Shown one piece after another: positions 15,623-24,367 of a DNA stretch of 64,000 nucleotides (positions within the stretch are counted from its first letter, which is position 1; each line of letters opens with the position of its first letter). The translations under genes were made by a program, and so were the position numbers. Below the pieces are notes generated by a model. The model did not search any database. It saw only the letters and a program-made list of their open reading frames with translations, and was not told the DNA's origin. Location of the stretch: NCBI GenBank assembly GCA_050740255.1, contig JBOICV010000051.1, positions 1 to 64,000 of the forward strand, given 5' to 3'. Source of the stretch: JBOICV01 sp050740255. Its GTDB lineage: Bacteria; Pseudomonadota; Gammaproteobacteria; Nevskiales; JBOICV01.

Positions 15623-17224
15623 CTACTGCGTGCGGATGGCGATCCCGCGGATGTTCAACGGCGTGCCGCCGCCGATGGGCATGGTGCCGACTTGCGTCGC
15701 TGCGCCAGTCGTAATATTGATGCTGTAAAGATTCGACGCTCCACCCACCCGCAGCGCCGCCAGCGCCAAGCCGTTCTGGCCGCCGGCGATATCGAAGCTG
15801 TTGAGCGGGGAATTTTCCACCGCAATGCCCAGCGCCCCAGTCGGCGTCAAGGTTCCGTTATTGGGCGGGTTTTGCAGCTTGAGCATGTCATCGCCCGAAT
15901 CGATTACGAACAGTTCCGTCGTGGTGGCGCCGGCAAAGTTGTTGGTATAGGCCGCCGCCACGACGTTGCCGGCAGGGGTCAGGTTGGCGTCGGTAAAGGT
16001 GTTGCCGGCGTCCGGATTGACCACCCGCAGATTCTGTTCGGCATCGCTGACGACACGTAAAGCGACCGGACCGGTCGGATTGAAATCCAGACCGAAGGCC
16101 GTGCCGCTCAGCGTGGTGAAGGGCGTTGTGGCATCCATAATGTCGGCGGAGAGGACCGAAGCCAGTGTCGCCGCGCCGGTCAAGGTGTTGAGCTGATAGA
16201 CGCGGCCGCTGCTGCCCAGCGCGTAAAGCAAACCATTGGACGGTCGGAAATCGAGCCCGTGGATGTTTTCTGCGGCTTGCAGACCGCTGATCGCGCCGAC
16301 CGTGGTCACGGTTTGCGGCGTGCCGGGTGCGAAACGCACCAGCGTATTGGTGTCCGTGACGCCGAATACCGTGATCTCCGGCGGCGCCAGCGTGAGTCCA
16401 CGAATGATTTCGCCGCCGCCAATCGTGCCGATAATCGTTGCCAAACCGGTCGCAAGATTGATGCTGTAAAGCTGCGAATTGGCGCCGACATTGAGCGCGG
16501 CCAGCGCGCGGCCATTGCGGCCATCGATTTCGAAACCGGTAACGCCGGGGGTATTCACCCCGAGCGCACCGACGGGGATCAGCGTACCGTTGTTCGGTGG
16601 ATTCTGGATATGCAGCGTGTCGCCGGCGGCACCAACGGCATCAATCACGTACAAGGTGGTAGCGCTCGCGCCGGGGACGCTGTTGGTATAGGCCGCAGCC
16701 ACGACGTTGGGCGTGCCGGGATTCAGATTGTCATCGGTAAAGGTGTTGCCGGCGTCCGGATTCGCCACCCGCAGGTTCTGGCCGCTGTTGCCGACGATGC
16801 GTAAAGCCACCAGTTCGGTGGGATTGAAGTCCACGCCAAAGTCGGTGCCGCTCAGGCCGGCGAAAGGCGATGAGGCATCGGTCGGATCCGCGGCCAGCGT
16901 CGAGGCCAGACTGGCCGCGCCGTTGAAAGTATTGAGCTGATACAGCCGGCCGTTGCTGCTCAGGCCGTAGAGCACGCCGGTGGACGGCCGGAAATCGATG
17001 CCGAGGATATTCTCACCCGCCTGCAGGCCGGAGATCGCGAGTATGCGCCGCGGTTGCTGCGGAAGATCGGAGTTGAATGAAATCAGCCGGTTCGAGGTGG
17101 TTACTGCGAACAAATCACCGAACTGAAAAACGTCATCGTCGTCATCGTTGCTGCAGCTATTCATCGATAGCACCGCTAACACCACGACCAAGCTGCGTAA
17201 CCCGCCACGGGCAATAGTAAACAT
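15623..17224 (-). CDS. DUF4394 lipoprotein with internal duplication
   Basis: 533 residues with a signal peptide and lipobox-like LSMNSC (Cys24), followed by an Asp run (SNDDDDD). Two homologous DUF4394 units of about 240 residues follow each other. Each has a NILGIDFRPS/NIHGLDFRPS block, GRLYQLNT/GRVYQLNT, FNPT and a closing G-x-L-Y-S-I-N strand. The repeating beta-strand pattern suggests a beta-propeller on the cell surface. Function unknown. The duplication must be internal, because the single unit is found alone in other proteins. Confidence 0.82.
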   Translation of the reverse strand: MFTIARGGLRSLVVVLAVLSMNSCSNDDDDDVFQFGDLFAVTTSNRLISFNSDLPQQPRRILAISGLQAGENILGIDFRPSTGVLYGLSSNGRLYQLNTFNGAASLASTLAADPTDASSPFAGLSGTDFGVDFNPTELVALRIVGNSGQNLRVANPDAGNTFTDDNLNPGTPNVVAAAYTNSVPGASATTLYVIDAVGAAGDTLHIQNPPNNGTLIPVGALGVNTPGVTGFEIDGRNGRALAALNVGANSQLYSINLATGLATIIGTIGGGEIIRGLTLAPPEITVFGVTDTNTLVRFAPGTPQTVTTVGAISGLQAAENIHGLDFRPSNGLLYALGSSGRVYQLNTLTGAATLASVLSADIMDATTPFTTLSGTAFGLDFNPTGPVALRVVSDAEQNLRVVNPDAGNTFTDANLTPAGNVVAAAYTNNFAGATTTELFVIDSGDDMLKLQNPPNNGTLTPTGALGIAVENSPLNSFDIAGGQNGLALAALRVGGASNLYSINITTGAATQVGTMPIGGGTPLNIRGIAIRTQ

Positions 17225-17332
17225 GTCTGCTCCTTGATATGTAGCGCCGAATGCGGCAACAAACTTACCGAGTCAGCGTGTTTCCTTAGTACGCCGTTCC
17301 CAGGCATCCAGGACGCGCTGATTTAGTCTAGC

Positions 17333-18712
17333 TCACTGTATAGGGTGTTCTGCAAGCCGTTTCAGCAACTTAGCGTGGATGCCGCCAAAGCTGCCGTTGG
17401 ACATCACGACCACCCGATCACCGGGTTTGGCCGCCTGGCCCACCGTCTGAACCAAACCGTCCAGATCGCCAATCACCTGCGCTCGTGCGCCGAGCGGCTT
17501 TACTGCAGCGGCGAGATCCCACTTAAGTTCCGGCCCCTGATACAGGAACGCCAGGTCGGCGCCCTTGAGCGATTCGGCCAGCTCACGTTGATGCAGGCCC
17601 ATGCGCATCGTGTTCGAGCGCGGTTCCAGCACGGCGAGAATGCGCTGCTTGGGGAAGCGCGCCCGCAGGCCGGCGAGCGTGGTGGTGATCGCCGTCGGGT
17701 GATGGGCGAAGTCGTCGTAGACGGCGATGCCGTTGACTTCGCCGCGCAACTCCAGCCGGCGTTTTACATTCTTGAACCGGCTCAATGCCACGCAGGCCGC
17801 GGCCGGAGCGACGCCGGCATGACGCGCCGCGGCGATGGCAGCCAGAGCGTTGGCGACGTTGTGCTGGCCCAGTAATTCCCACTCAACGCGGCCCTGTGTT
17901 TGCTGTTTGAACCGCACTTCGAACCGGCTGCCGTCGGCCGCGAGCAACCGCGCTTGCCAGTCACCATCCGCACCAACGCCTTCGACCCCAAAACCTTCGA
18001 CAGTGGTCCAGCAACCCATTTGTAAAACGCGTGTGAGGCTCACGTCCGCGGCATTGCTGACGATCAGGCCGCGCCCCGGCACCGTGCGCACCAGATGATG
18101 GAACTGCCGCTCGATGCTGGCGAGATCCGGAAAAATGTCGGCGTGGTCGTATTCGAGGTTATTAAGCACCGCAGTCAGCGGACGGTAATGCACGAACTTT
18201 GAGCGCTTGTCGAAGAAGGCGGTGTCGTATTCGTCCGCTTCCACCACGAAGTGGCGGCCTTCCCCCAGACGCGCGGACATGCCGAAATTTTCCGGAATGC
18301 CGCCGATGAGAAAGCCGGGTTTTAACCCGGCGTGCTCCAGTATCCAGGCCAGCATGCTGCTGCTAGTGGTCTTGCCGTGCGTGCCGGCGACCGCGATCAC
18401 GTGCCGGTCTTGCAGCACATGTTCGGCCAGCCATTGCGGGCCCGAGGTATAAGGCAGACCCTGGTCGAGCACATATTCCATGGCGGCGTTGCCGCGCGAG
18501 ATCACGTTGCCGACCAGGACCACATCCGGCGCCGGTTGCAGGTGTTCGGGTTGGTAGCCTTCCATCAAACCGATTCCCAACTGTGCGAGCTGGGTACTCA
18601 TCGGCGGATAGACGTTCTGGTCGGAACCCGTGACCTTGTGACCGGCGGCGCGAGCGAGCGCCGCAACGCCGCCCATGAAGGTGCCGCAAATGCCCAGGAT
18701 ATGCAGGTGCAC
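17333..18712 (-). CDS. mpl: UDP-N-acetylmuramate:L-alanyl-gamma-D-glutamyl-meso-diaminopimelate ligase
   Basis: The 459-residue Mur-ligase family enzyme attaches recycled tripeptide to UDP-MurNAc in peptidoglycan recycling. The N-terminal HILGICGTFMGG with SDQNVYPPMS is diagnostic for Mpl rather than MurC. The ATP-binding GTHGKTT is near residue 111, followed by EADEYDTAFFDKRSKF, NLEYDHADIF and YDDFAHHPTA. Length is normal. The start lies five bases after the stop of the upstream membrane-protein gene, suggesting co-transcription. Confidence 0.95.
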   Translation of the reverse strand: MHLHILGICGTFMGGVAALARAAGHKVTGSDQNVYPPMSTQLAQLGIGLMEGYQPEHLQPAPDVVLVGNVISRGNAAMEYVLDQGLPYTSGPQWLAEHVLQDRHVIAVAGTHGKTTSSSMLAWILEHAGLKPGFLIGGIPENFGMSARLGEGRHFVVEADEYDTAFFDKRSKFVHYRPLTAVLNNLEYDHADIFPDLASIERQFHHLVRTVPGRGLIVSNAADVSLTRVLQMGCWTTVEGFGVEGVGADGDWQARLLAADGSRFEVRFKQQTQGRVEWELLGQHNVANALAAIAAARHAGVAPAAACVALSRFKNVKRRLELRGEVNGIAVYDDFAHHPTAITTTLAGLRARFPKQRILAVLEPRSNTMRMGLHQRELAESLKGADLAFLYQGPELKWDLAAAVKPLGARAQVIGDLDGLVQTVGQAAKPGDRVVVMSNGSFGGIHAKLLKRLAEHPIQ

Positions 18713-18717
18713 GCGCG

Positions 18718-19308
18718 TTAACTTCCCGTCAGCCCGGCGACGACGCGTATCATCACCAGCAGCAGCAGTTCATAGAGCAGCGCCAGCATCGCGCCGCGGC
18801 CCAGCGTGACCTCGAGCGCGTGCCGGTAAACCTGCGCCATCGCCAGCAGGTGCCAGAGGCTTATCGTCATATAACCGAGTAGCGCCAGAACCGGCGCCGG
18901 CGGCGGCTCCTGGCCGTCTTTCAGTACGCGCAATTGTTCGAGAAAGGGCTGCAGCTCGATCATGCACGGCAGCGCCGCCAGACCCAGCGCGATGCCGATC
19001 ATGAGCAAGGCGGTAAAAGTTTGCGCGAAGCGCACATCCTTGCCGGTGCGCCGCAGCAGCCAGCGCGTGTACAGCGCCAGCATCGCGCTTACCGCCACCG
19101 CATGCAGCACCGCCTGGGCCTCGCTCATGCCAAGGCGCAGCACCAGCGCGTTCAGCAACACGTACGCCGCAACCAAGCCGCTCAGCAAACGCCAGGAGGA
19201 CGGCAGGTCCTGTGGACCGGCGCGCAGCAGCAGAATCTGGACAGTAACCCGCAGGGTTTGCAGCAGCACTGGGCAGGAGTTTGGGTGGCGGATGCGTGAC
19301 GCGCGCAT
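18718..19308 (-). CDS. Integral membrane protein, unknown (Yip1-like topology)
   Basis: The 196-residue protein has about five hydrophobic helices (WRLLSGLVAAYVLLNAL, VLHAVAVSAMLALY, FTALLMIGIALGLAAL, VLALLGYMTISLWHLLAMA, LLYELLLLVMIRVVAG). The topology recalls Yip1-domain proteins, but no motif confirms this. The start is uncertain: ATG at 19308 or an in-frame GTG near 19272. It is directly upstream of mpl with five bases between them and divergent from rnd. Possible role in envelope upkeep is only a neighbour inference. Confidence 0.6.
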   Translation of the reverse strand: MRASRIRHPNSCPVLLQTLRVTVQILLLRAGPQDLPSSWRLLSGLVAAYVLLNALVLRLGMSEAQAVLHAVAVSAMLALYTRWLLRRTGKDVRFAQTFTALLMIGIALGLAALPCMIELQPFLEQLRVLKDGQEPPPAPVLALLGYMTISLWHLLAMAQVYRHALEVTLGRGAMLALLYELLLLVMIRVVAGLTGS

Positions 19309-19346
19309 AATACCGGACTCTTTGCGGCGCTCATATTTTTCCCTCC

Positions 19347-20504
19347 ATGCCCGACGCGCAGTATGTGGATCAGCCGCAGGCGCTCACGGAACTCTGCACC
19401 CGCCTGGGCAGCGCCGGCTGGCTGGCGCTCGACACCGAGTTCATGCGCGAGAAGACCTATTACCCCAGGCTCTGCCTGATTCAAATCGCCAGCATTGACG
19501 CGGTGGCGGTGATTGATCCGCTCGCGCTGCCCGATCTCAAGCCGGTGTTCGAACTGCTGGCCAATCCCGCCTGCGTAAAAGTGCTGCACGCCGCCGGGCA
19601 GGATCTGGAAGTGCTGTACCAGGCCGGCGCGCCGGCGCTGGCGCCGCTGTTCGATACCCAGCTCGCCGCCGCCCTGCTGGGGCATGGCGAGCAAATCGGC
19701 TACGCCGCACTGGTCAAGGCGCTGCTGGGTAAGGAATTGCACAAAGCGCATACGCGCGCCGACTGGAGCCGGCGGCCGCTCGATGCGGACGAATTGACCT
19801 ACGCGGCCGACGATGTGCGTTATCTCGGTCCGCTTTACGCACAGTTGAACGACGAGCTACAGAGCACCGGGCGCAAGGACTGGCTAAGGCAGGAAACCGC
19901 GGCGCTGGCGGATCCCGTCAACTATCAACCCGATCCACAGGATCAGTGGCAGCGGCTGCGCGGCCTGCATCGGCTTGCGCCAGGCGCTCAGCATATTGCG
20001 GCGCGACTCGCCGCGTGGCGGGAAACGACCGCCATGCGGCTGAATCGTCCGCGCAAATGGATATTGGCGGACGAGGTTTTGACCGACATCGCGCAACGCG
20101 CGCCGCGCAACTTGGAGGAACTCCAGCGCTTGCGTGATATGCCGGAACGCACGCTGGCGCAACATGCCGATGCCTGGCTTGAATGCGTGCGGCAAGGATT
20201 AAGCGAGGCGGCGACACCCGTGGTCGCGCCGCCGCAGCGGCTGAGTCCGGAACAGGCACCGCTGGCGGATTTGTTGATGAGTGCCTTGCGTCAGCTCGCA
20301 AGCGCCCAGCGCATCAGCCCGGCGCTGCTAGCGACGCGGGATGAAATTGATCGTCTGGTGCTGGGTCAGCGTGACCTTGCACTACTGCAAGGCTGGCGCG
20401 GAGAACTTGCCGGGCAGACTTTGCTGGCGGCGCTGGAAGGGCAAGTGGGATTCCGAATCGCAAATGGCGAGCTGCGACTGGAAACTTTGGTGAAGTCGTC
20501 CTGA
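19347..20504 (+). CDS. rnd: Ribonuclease D
   Basis: The 385-residue exoribonuclease trims 3' ends of tRNA precursors. The DEDD exonuclease core starts with Asp29 and Glu31 in ALDTEFMREKTYYP, continues with HAAGQDLEVLY and ends with the YAADDVRYL block that supplies the last Asp and Tyr. An HRDC domain occupies roughly 205-285 (RLAAWRETTAMRLNRPRKWIL split by charged residues). Length matches E. coli RNase D. There is no evident Shine-Dalgarno in front of the ATG. Confidence 0.95.
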   Translation: MPDAQYVDQPQALTELCTRLGSAGWLALDTEFMREKTYYPRLCLIQIASIDAVAVIDPLALPDLKPVFELLANPACVKVLHAAGQDLEVLYQAGAPALAPLFDTQLAAALLGHGEQIGYAALVKALLGKELHKAHTRADWSRRPLDADELTYAADDVRYLGPLYAQLNDELQSTGRKDWLRQETAALADPVNYQPDPQDQWQRLRGLHRLAPGAQHIAARLAAWRETTAMRLNRPRKWILADEVLTDIAQRAPRNLEELQRLRDMPERTLAQHADAWLECVRQGLSEAATPVVAPPQRLSPEQAPLADLLMSALRQLASAQRISPALLATRDEIDRLVLGQRDLALLQGWRGELAGQTLLAALEGQVGFRIANGELRLETLVKSS

Positions 20505-20512
20505 GCCATCCA

Positions 20513-20617
20513 GTAGCCTGGATGAAGGCGCGACGCGCCGGAATCCGGGGTTAAGCGCTCAACCCGGATTCCGCTTAGCCTGTCCTGAGCCAGGTCGAAG
20601 GGCTCCATCCGGGCTAC
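20513..20617. repeat. Nested dispersed repeat
   Basis: The outer arms GTAGCCTGGATG (20513-20524) and CATCCGGGCTAC (20606-20617) pair with one wobble. Inside them GGAATCCGGG faces CCCGGATTCC, and a second module, CCTGTCCTGAGCCAGGTCGAAGG (in two parts under 20 bases: CCTGTCCTGAGC, then CAGGTCGAAGG), interrupts the right half. The element sits between the convergent genes rnd and adk and may also act as a bidirectional terminator. Confidence 0.65.
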
Positions 20618-20632
20618 GGCTAGCCGGGAGAG

Positions 20633-21286
20633 TCAGAGTTTTTCCATCGCGCCGGTAATGCGGTGAAAGATATCGTCAATACTGCCGGAGTCACCCTTCA
20701 CGCTGGTCAGCAGGCCGTGATCCATGTAGTACTCGACCAGCGGCTTGGTTTCACTCTGATAGACCTGCAGACGCTTGCGCACGGTGTCTTCGTTGTCATC
20801 GGCGCGACGCGTGAGATTGTGCCCCCCGCAGACGTCACAGATATTAGCCTTGGCCGGCGGCGAAAAATAGGTGTTGAACATCTGGCCGCAGTCGGCACAG
20901 GTAAGCCGGCCGGTGATCCGCTTCATGATCACTTCCAGATCCACATCAATCAGCAGCGCCGTATTCAGCGGCTGGCCGAGTCCCTTGAGCAATTCGTCCA
21001 AGGCCTTGGCCTGCGCCAGATTGCGCGGAAAACCGTCGAGGATGAAGCCTTTCTTGGTGTCACCCTGACCAAGGCGCTCCTTGAGCAGGCCCAGCACCAG
21101 CGAATCCGGCACCAGCTCGCCGGCATCCATTTTCGCCTTGGCCTGTTTGCCCAGTTCGGAGCCGGTCTTGACCGCGGCGCGCAGCAAGTCGCCGGTGGAA
21201 ATCTGCGGCACGCCGAGATGCTTTTCCAGCTTCTTGGCTTGGGTGCCTTTGCCCGAACCCGGAGCGCCCAGAAATACCAGTCTCAT
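20633..21286 (-). CDS. adk: Adenylate kinase (zinc-type LID)
   Basis: A 217-residue long-form adenylate kinase (ATP + AMP to 2 ADP). P-loop GAPGSGKGT at 7-15, DGFPRN at 84-89. The LID carries four cysteines (Cys130-x2-Cys133 and Cys150-x2-Cys153), the structural zinc site typical of Gram-positive and some gammaproteobacterial enzymes, where E. coli has His/Ser/Asp/Thr. Next to it, on the opposite strand, lies PPi-phosphofructokinase. Confidence 0.96.
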   Translation of the reverse strand: MRLVFLGAPGSGKGTQAKKLEKHLGVPQISTGDLLRAAVKTGSELGKQAKAKMDAGELVPDSLVLGLLKERLGQGDTKKGFILDGFPRNLAQAKALDELLKGLGQPLNTALLIDVDLEVIMKRITGRLTCADCGQMFNTYFSPPAKANICDVCGGHNLTRRADDNEDTVRKRLQVYQSETKPLVEYYMDHGLLTSVKGDSGSIDDIFHRITGAMEKL

Positions 21287-21464
21287 CGGTTCCTCTTCCT
21301 CCCCGGGAAGTATATAAATGACAAGGGCCGCCGAGCGCCTGGGCGGCCCAAAAAATGAATTTTACCGTACCGCGAACAGCCGCGCCGCGTCAATTTGTAT
21401 CGCTGCGCAGTTGGCCGCTTTTCCATTATCCTTAGCGGCCTTCATCGCTGCCCTGACTCCCCAT

Positions 21465-22733
21465 ATGGCTGCTCGGAACGCCTTTTACGCACAAAGCGGC
21501 GGCGTTACCGCCGTGATCAATGCGTCCGCGGCGGGTTTGATTGAAGCCGCGCGCAAATATCCGCAGAAAATCGGCAAGGTTTACGCCGGGCGCAACGGCA
21601 TCATCGGCGCGCTCACCGAAGACCTGATTGATACCAGCCAGGAACCGGAGGACTTGATCGCGGCCCTGCGCCACACGCCAGCCGGCGCCTTCGGCTCCTG
21701 CCGCTACAAGCTCAAGGGTTTCGACAAGAACCAGGCTGAGTATGAGCGTCTGATCGCAGTGTTCAAGGCGCATGACATCGGTTATTTCTTCTACAACGGC
21801 GGCGGCGACTCCGCCGACACCTGTCTCAAGGTCAGCCAGCTGGGCGAGAAACTCGGTTATCCGATTCAGGCGATTCATGTGCCCAAGACCATGGACAACG
21901 ACCTGCCGCTGACGGACACCTGTCCCGGCTTTGGCTCGGTCGCCAAGTACACCGCGGTAAGCATTCGTGAAGCGAGCTTCGACCTCGCCAGCATGGCCAA
22001 AACCTCGACCAAGGTGTTCATCCTGGAAGTGATGGGCCGCCACGCCGGCTGGACTGCCGCCGCGGGCGGTCTCGCGGCCGAAAGCGAGGGCGAAGGCCCG
22101 CAGGTGATTCTGTTCCCGGAAATCGTGTTCGACGAAGCAAAGTTCCTCGGCAAAGTGGATGCAACGGTCAAGAAAGTCGGCTGGTGCACCATCGTCGCCA
22201 GCGAGGGGCTGCACGCGCCCTCCGGCGAATTCCTGTCGGAAACCGGCAGCAAGGACGCCTTCGGTCACGCCCAGCTTGGCGGCCTGGCGCCGCTGCTGGC
22301 GAAGATCATCAAGGACAAGCTGGGCCACAAGTATCACTGGGCCGTCGCCGACTACTTGATGCGCGCGGCACGGCATATCGCCAGCAAGACCGATCTGGAT
22401 CAGGCCTATGCCACCGGCCGCGCCGCGGTCGAGTTCGCCGTCGCCGGCAAGAGCGGCGTGATGGTGTCTATTGTGCGCAAATCCGACGATCCTTACGTCT
22501 GGGAGATCGGCGAGGCGCCGCTGACCCAGGTCGCCAACGTCGAGAAGAAGATGCCGCGCGACTACATCACGGAAGACGGCTTTCACATCACCGAGAAATG
22601 CCGCCGCTATCTGGCGCCCTTGATTGCCGGTGAGGACTACCCGCCCTTCACCAAGGGCCTGCCGCGTTACGCGATCCTGAAAAACTCGCCGGTGCCGAAG
22701 CAGCTCGCCGCTTTCGAATTCAAGAAGTCATAG
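21465..22733 (+). CDS. pfp: Pyrophosphate-dependent 6-phosphofructokinase
   Basis: 422 residues of the phosphofructokinase family. The nucleotide-site motif reads NGGGDSADT, placing Asp at the position that is Gly in ATP-dependent enzymes (GGDGS), a marker for pyrophosphate use. The fructose-6-phosphate/catalytic motif PKTMDNDLP and MGRHAGWTAA are present. ATG at 21465 was chosen: residues before it in the longer frame are hydrophobic and unrelated. The enzyme catalyses the reversible PPi-linked step of glycolysis. Together with hppA and ppa in this window it points to PPi-centred energetics. Confidence 0.9.
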   Translation: MAARNAFYAQSGGVTAVINASAAGLIEAARKYPQKIGKVYAGRNGIIGALTEDLIDTSQEPEDLIAALRHTPAGAFGSCRYKLKGFDKNQAEYERLIAVFKAHDIGYFFYNGGGDSADTCLKVSQLGEKLGYPIQAIHVPKTMDNDLPLTDTCPGFGSVAKYTAVSIREASFDLASMAKTSTKVFILEVMGRHAGWTAAAGGLAAESEGEGPQVILFPEIVFDEAKFLGKVDATVKKVGWCTIVASEGLHAPSGEFLSETGSKDAFGHAQLGGLAPLLAKIIKDKLGHKYHWAVADYLMRAARHIASKTDLDQAYATGRAAVEFAVAGKSGVMVSIVRKSDDPYVWEIGEAPLTQVANVEKKMPRDYITEDGFHITEKCRRYLAPLIAGEDYPPFTKGLPRYAILKNSPVPKQLAAFEFKKS

Positions 22734-23234
22734 ACCCTGCGCGGGCGACAACAGAATAAGTAGCCGGGGGGCCCTGGAAAGCGTAGCGGCTTCGGCGCTA
22801 CCGATCCCGTTCGCGCGGTTCAATCAGCCACGGTACCCAACCGCGCTCACGACCCCAGCGACTGCTGCCAAGCATAGCTCCGCCCAGATCAACCTTGGGC
22901 CTTACGCTTTTGCCGACCCGAATGGCCGAAGGCCGGATTTCCGCGCGGCGAGCGGCGCCGGGCTGGCCTATACTATGTACTGGCGCGCGCGACACGGTGA
23001 AATTCTCTCGGCCGTAGCACGTCCCGCAAGGGGCGGCGCGCAATGCGGGTTCCTGAGAGGCCCCGCCGCGCGCCTCATTTCACTTCCAGCTTCCCTCGAT
23101 CACGCTTCCGTTGCGCAGCAGGCTGCGCATATCCCTGTCGTTGCGGCGGCGAAGTGATGTTCCGAACAGCTTATCGCCGCGCGCCGTTGCCGGTTCATCA
23201 TCCGGGAGTCCGGGGGAATCGAGCTCGCGCTGCG
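22734..23234. other. 500-base gap without recognisable gene
   Basis: Between pfp and the Lrp-type regulator only short, overlapping ORFs of biased composition occur in several frames. None has a convincing ribosome-binding site or domain. A TATACTAT stretch near 22971 could be a -10 element. A GGTTCCTGAGAGGCC segment near 23047 recalls riboswitch cores by chance only. The stretch may be a decayed gene; I cannot identify it. Confidence 0.4.
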
Positions 23235-24194
23235 TTACAGCAGCCGCGCAAGATGAAACCGGTGCAAGGGCGCGCCGGTGATCGGAAAGTGCACCAGGGA
23301 CTCGACGCCTTGCCGCCCGCGCAGCGCTTCGAGGAAACGCGCTACAGCGCCCAGTGAATCGCAGAGTGCGATGCCGACGACGTCGTAGTGTCCCAGGCAG
23401 GTCACGAGCGCAGGGATTTCTGCGCGACTGGATAAATATTCGACGATTCTGCGGCGAGATTTTCCCGGCGCGCGCAAGGCGAAGTAGGAGATCACGGCTT
23501 CACCGAGCGCGAAAGGATCAAACATCGCGATCACGCGCACCATGCCGCTGTCCTCGAGTTGACGCAACCGCGTGCGGATCGTGTTCTCGCTGACTTTCAA
23601 CTGCCGCGCGATCTCGCGATTGGATTGATGCGCGTCGTTGATCAGGCAGTTCATCAGCCGGTGATCAAGTTCGTCCAGTGGAATCGTCGTAACGGCAAAT
23701 TCCCTGGGACTCCAGCGCGCTTGCGGCAGCGGCGTGCGATCGAAGACGTAGCGGTGATATTCGACGATCGGCAGGAATTCGACCGAAGCGACGCCTGCGA
23801 TGCCGCCGATTTCGTCGGCCATGGCGCGCAGCTTGGGCAGGTCCTCTCCAAGCACGTGCGCGATCAGATCCACCGAACCCAGCGTATGACTTACCGACTG
23901 CACGTTGCTGCGGGCGCCGAGCACCTTGGCGACCGCTGCGCTCTGTGCACCCTCCAGCCGGATCAGTGCGAACGCCGAGACATGATAGGCGGCAAGCCGC
24001 CAATCCACGACCAGCGATGCCGCCACGAGATTGTCGTCGCGCAGGCGCCGCAGCCGATTGGCGATTGACCACTCGGACAGGCCGGTTTCACGCGCCAGTT
24101 GCCGATTGGTCGCGCGCACGTCCTTGACCAGCAGCCTGATCAGGCGCCGGTCGATTTCGTCGCAGCGACGCACGGGCATGTTGAAAGTGTGCAT
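23235..24194 (-). CDS. Double-length Lrp/AsnC-family regulator
   Basis: The 319-residue protein contains two complete Lrp/AsnC units in tandem. Each has an N-terminal winged helix (about 13-62 with NRQLARETGLSEWSIANRLR split across the helix pair; about 165-215 with NREIARQLKVSENTIRTRL) and a C-terminal ligand-binding RAM-type domain. Ordinary family members are about 150 residues with one unit. The ATG at 24194 has AGGAGG nine bases upstream; an ATG 21 bases further out lacks this. It diverges from the amidohydrolase operon at 24368 and probably regulates it, with an amino-acid-like effector as inference. Confidence 0.86.
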   Translation of the reverse strand: MHTFNMPVRRCDEIDRRLIRLLVKDVRATNRQLARETGLSEWSIANRLRRLRDDNLVAASLVVDWRLAAYHVSAFALIRLEGAQSAAVAKVLGARSNVQSVSHTLGSVDLIAHVLGEDLPKLRAMADEIGGIAGVASVEFLPIVEYHRYVFDRTPLPQARWSPREFAVTTIPLDELDHRLMNCLINDAHQSNREIARQLKVSENTIRTRLRQLEDSGMVRVIAMFDPFALGEAVISYFALRAPGKSRRRIVEYLSSRAEIPALVTCLGHYDVVGIALCDSLGAVARFLEALRGRQGVESLVHFPITGAPLHRFHLARLL

Positions 24195-24251
24195 TGCTCC
24201 GGCCCTCCTGCGCAATAGAGCGTCCTGAGTATTTTTGGGTTAAACCTATAT

Positions 24252-24316
24252 TTGCGACGCAATTGTATGCATATTACATCGCATAGTTGACAAATCGGTC
24301 CAATAAGCTCTACATT
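24252..24316 (+). promoter_or_regulatory. Promoter region of the amidohydrolase-TonB receptor operon
   Basis: TTGACA at 24287-24292 and TACATT at 24311-24316, 18 bases apart, form a likely sigma-70 promoter pointing at 24368. Upstream, TTGCGACGCAA (24252-24262) is a perfect dyad and TATGCATA lies nearby. These are candidate sites for the divergent Lrp-type regulator. Confidence 0.5.
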
Positions 24317-24367
24317 GCATGGCGGTAGCAACAGGGCCGTAACGACCCGTCAGCGTCAGGAGCGCGT

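Noticed and set aside
23040..23160. Possible riboswitch (CTGAGA segment)
   Set aside because: Only six bases resemble a TPP core and the matching second half is missing.
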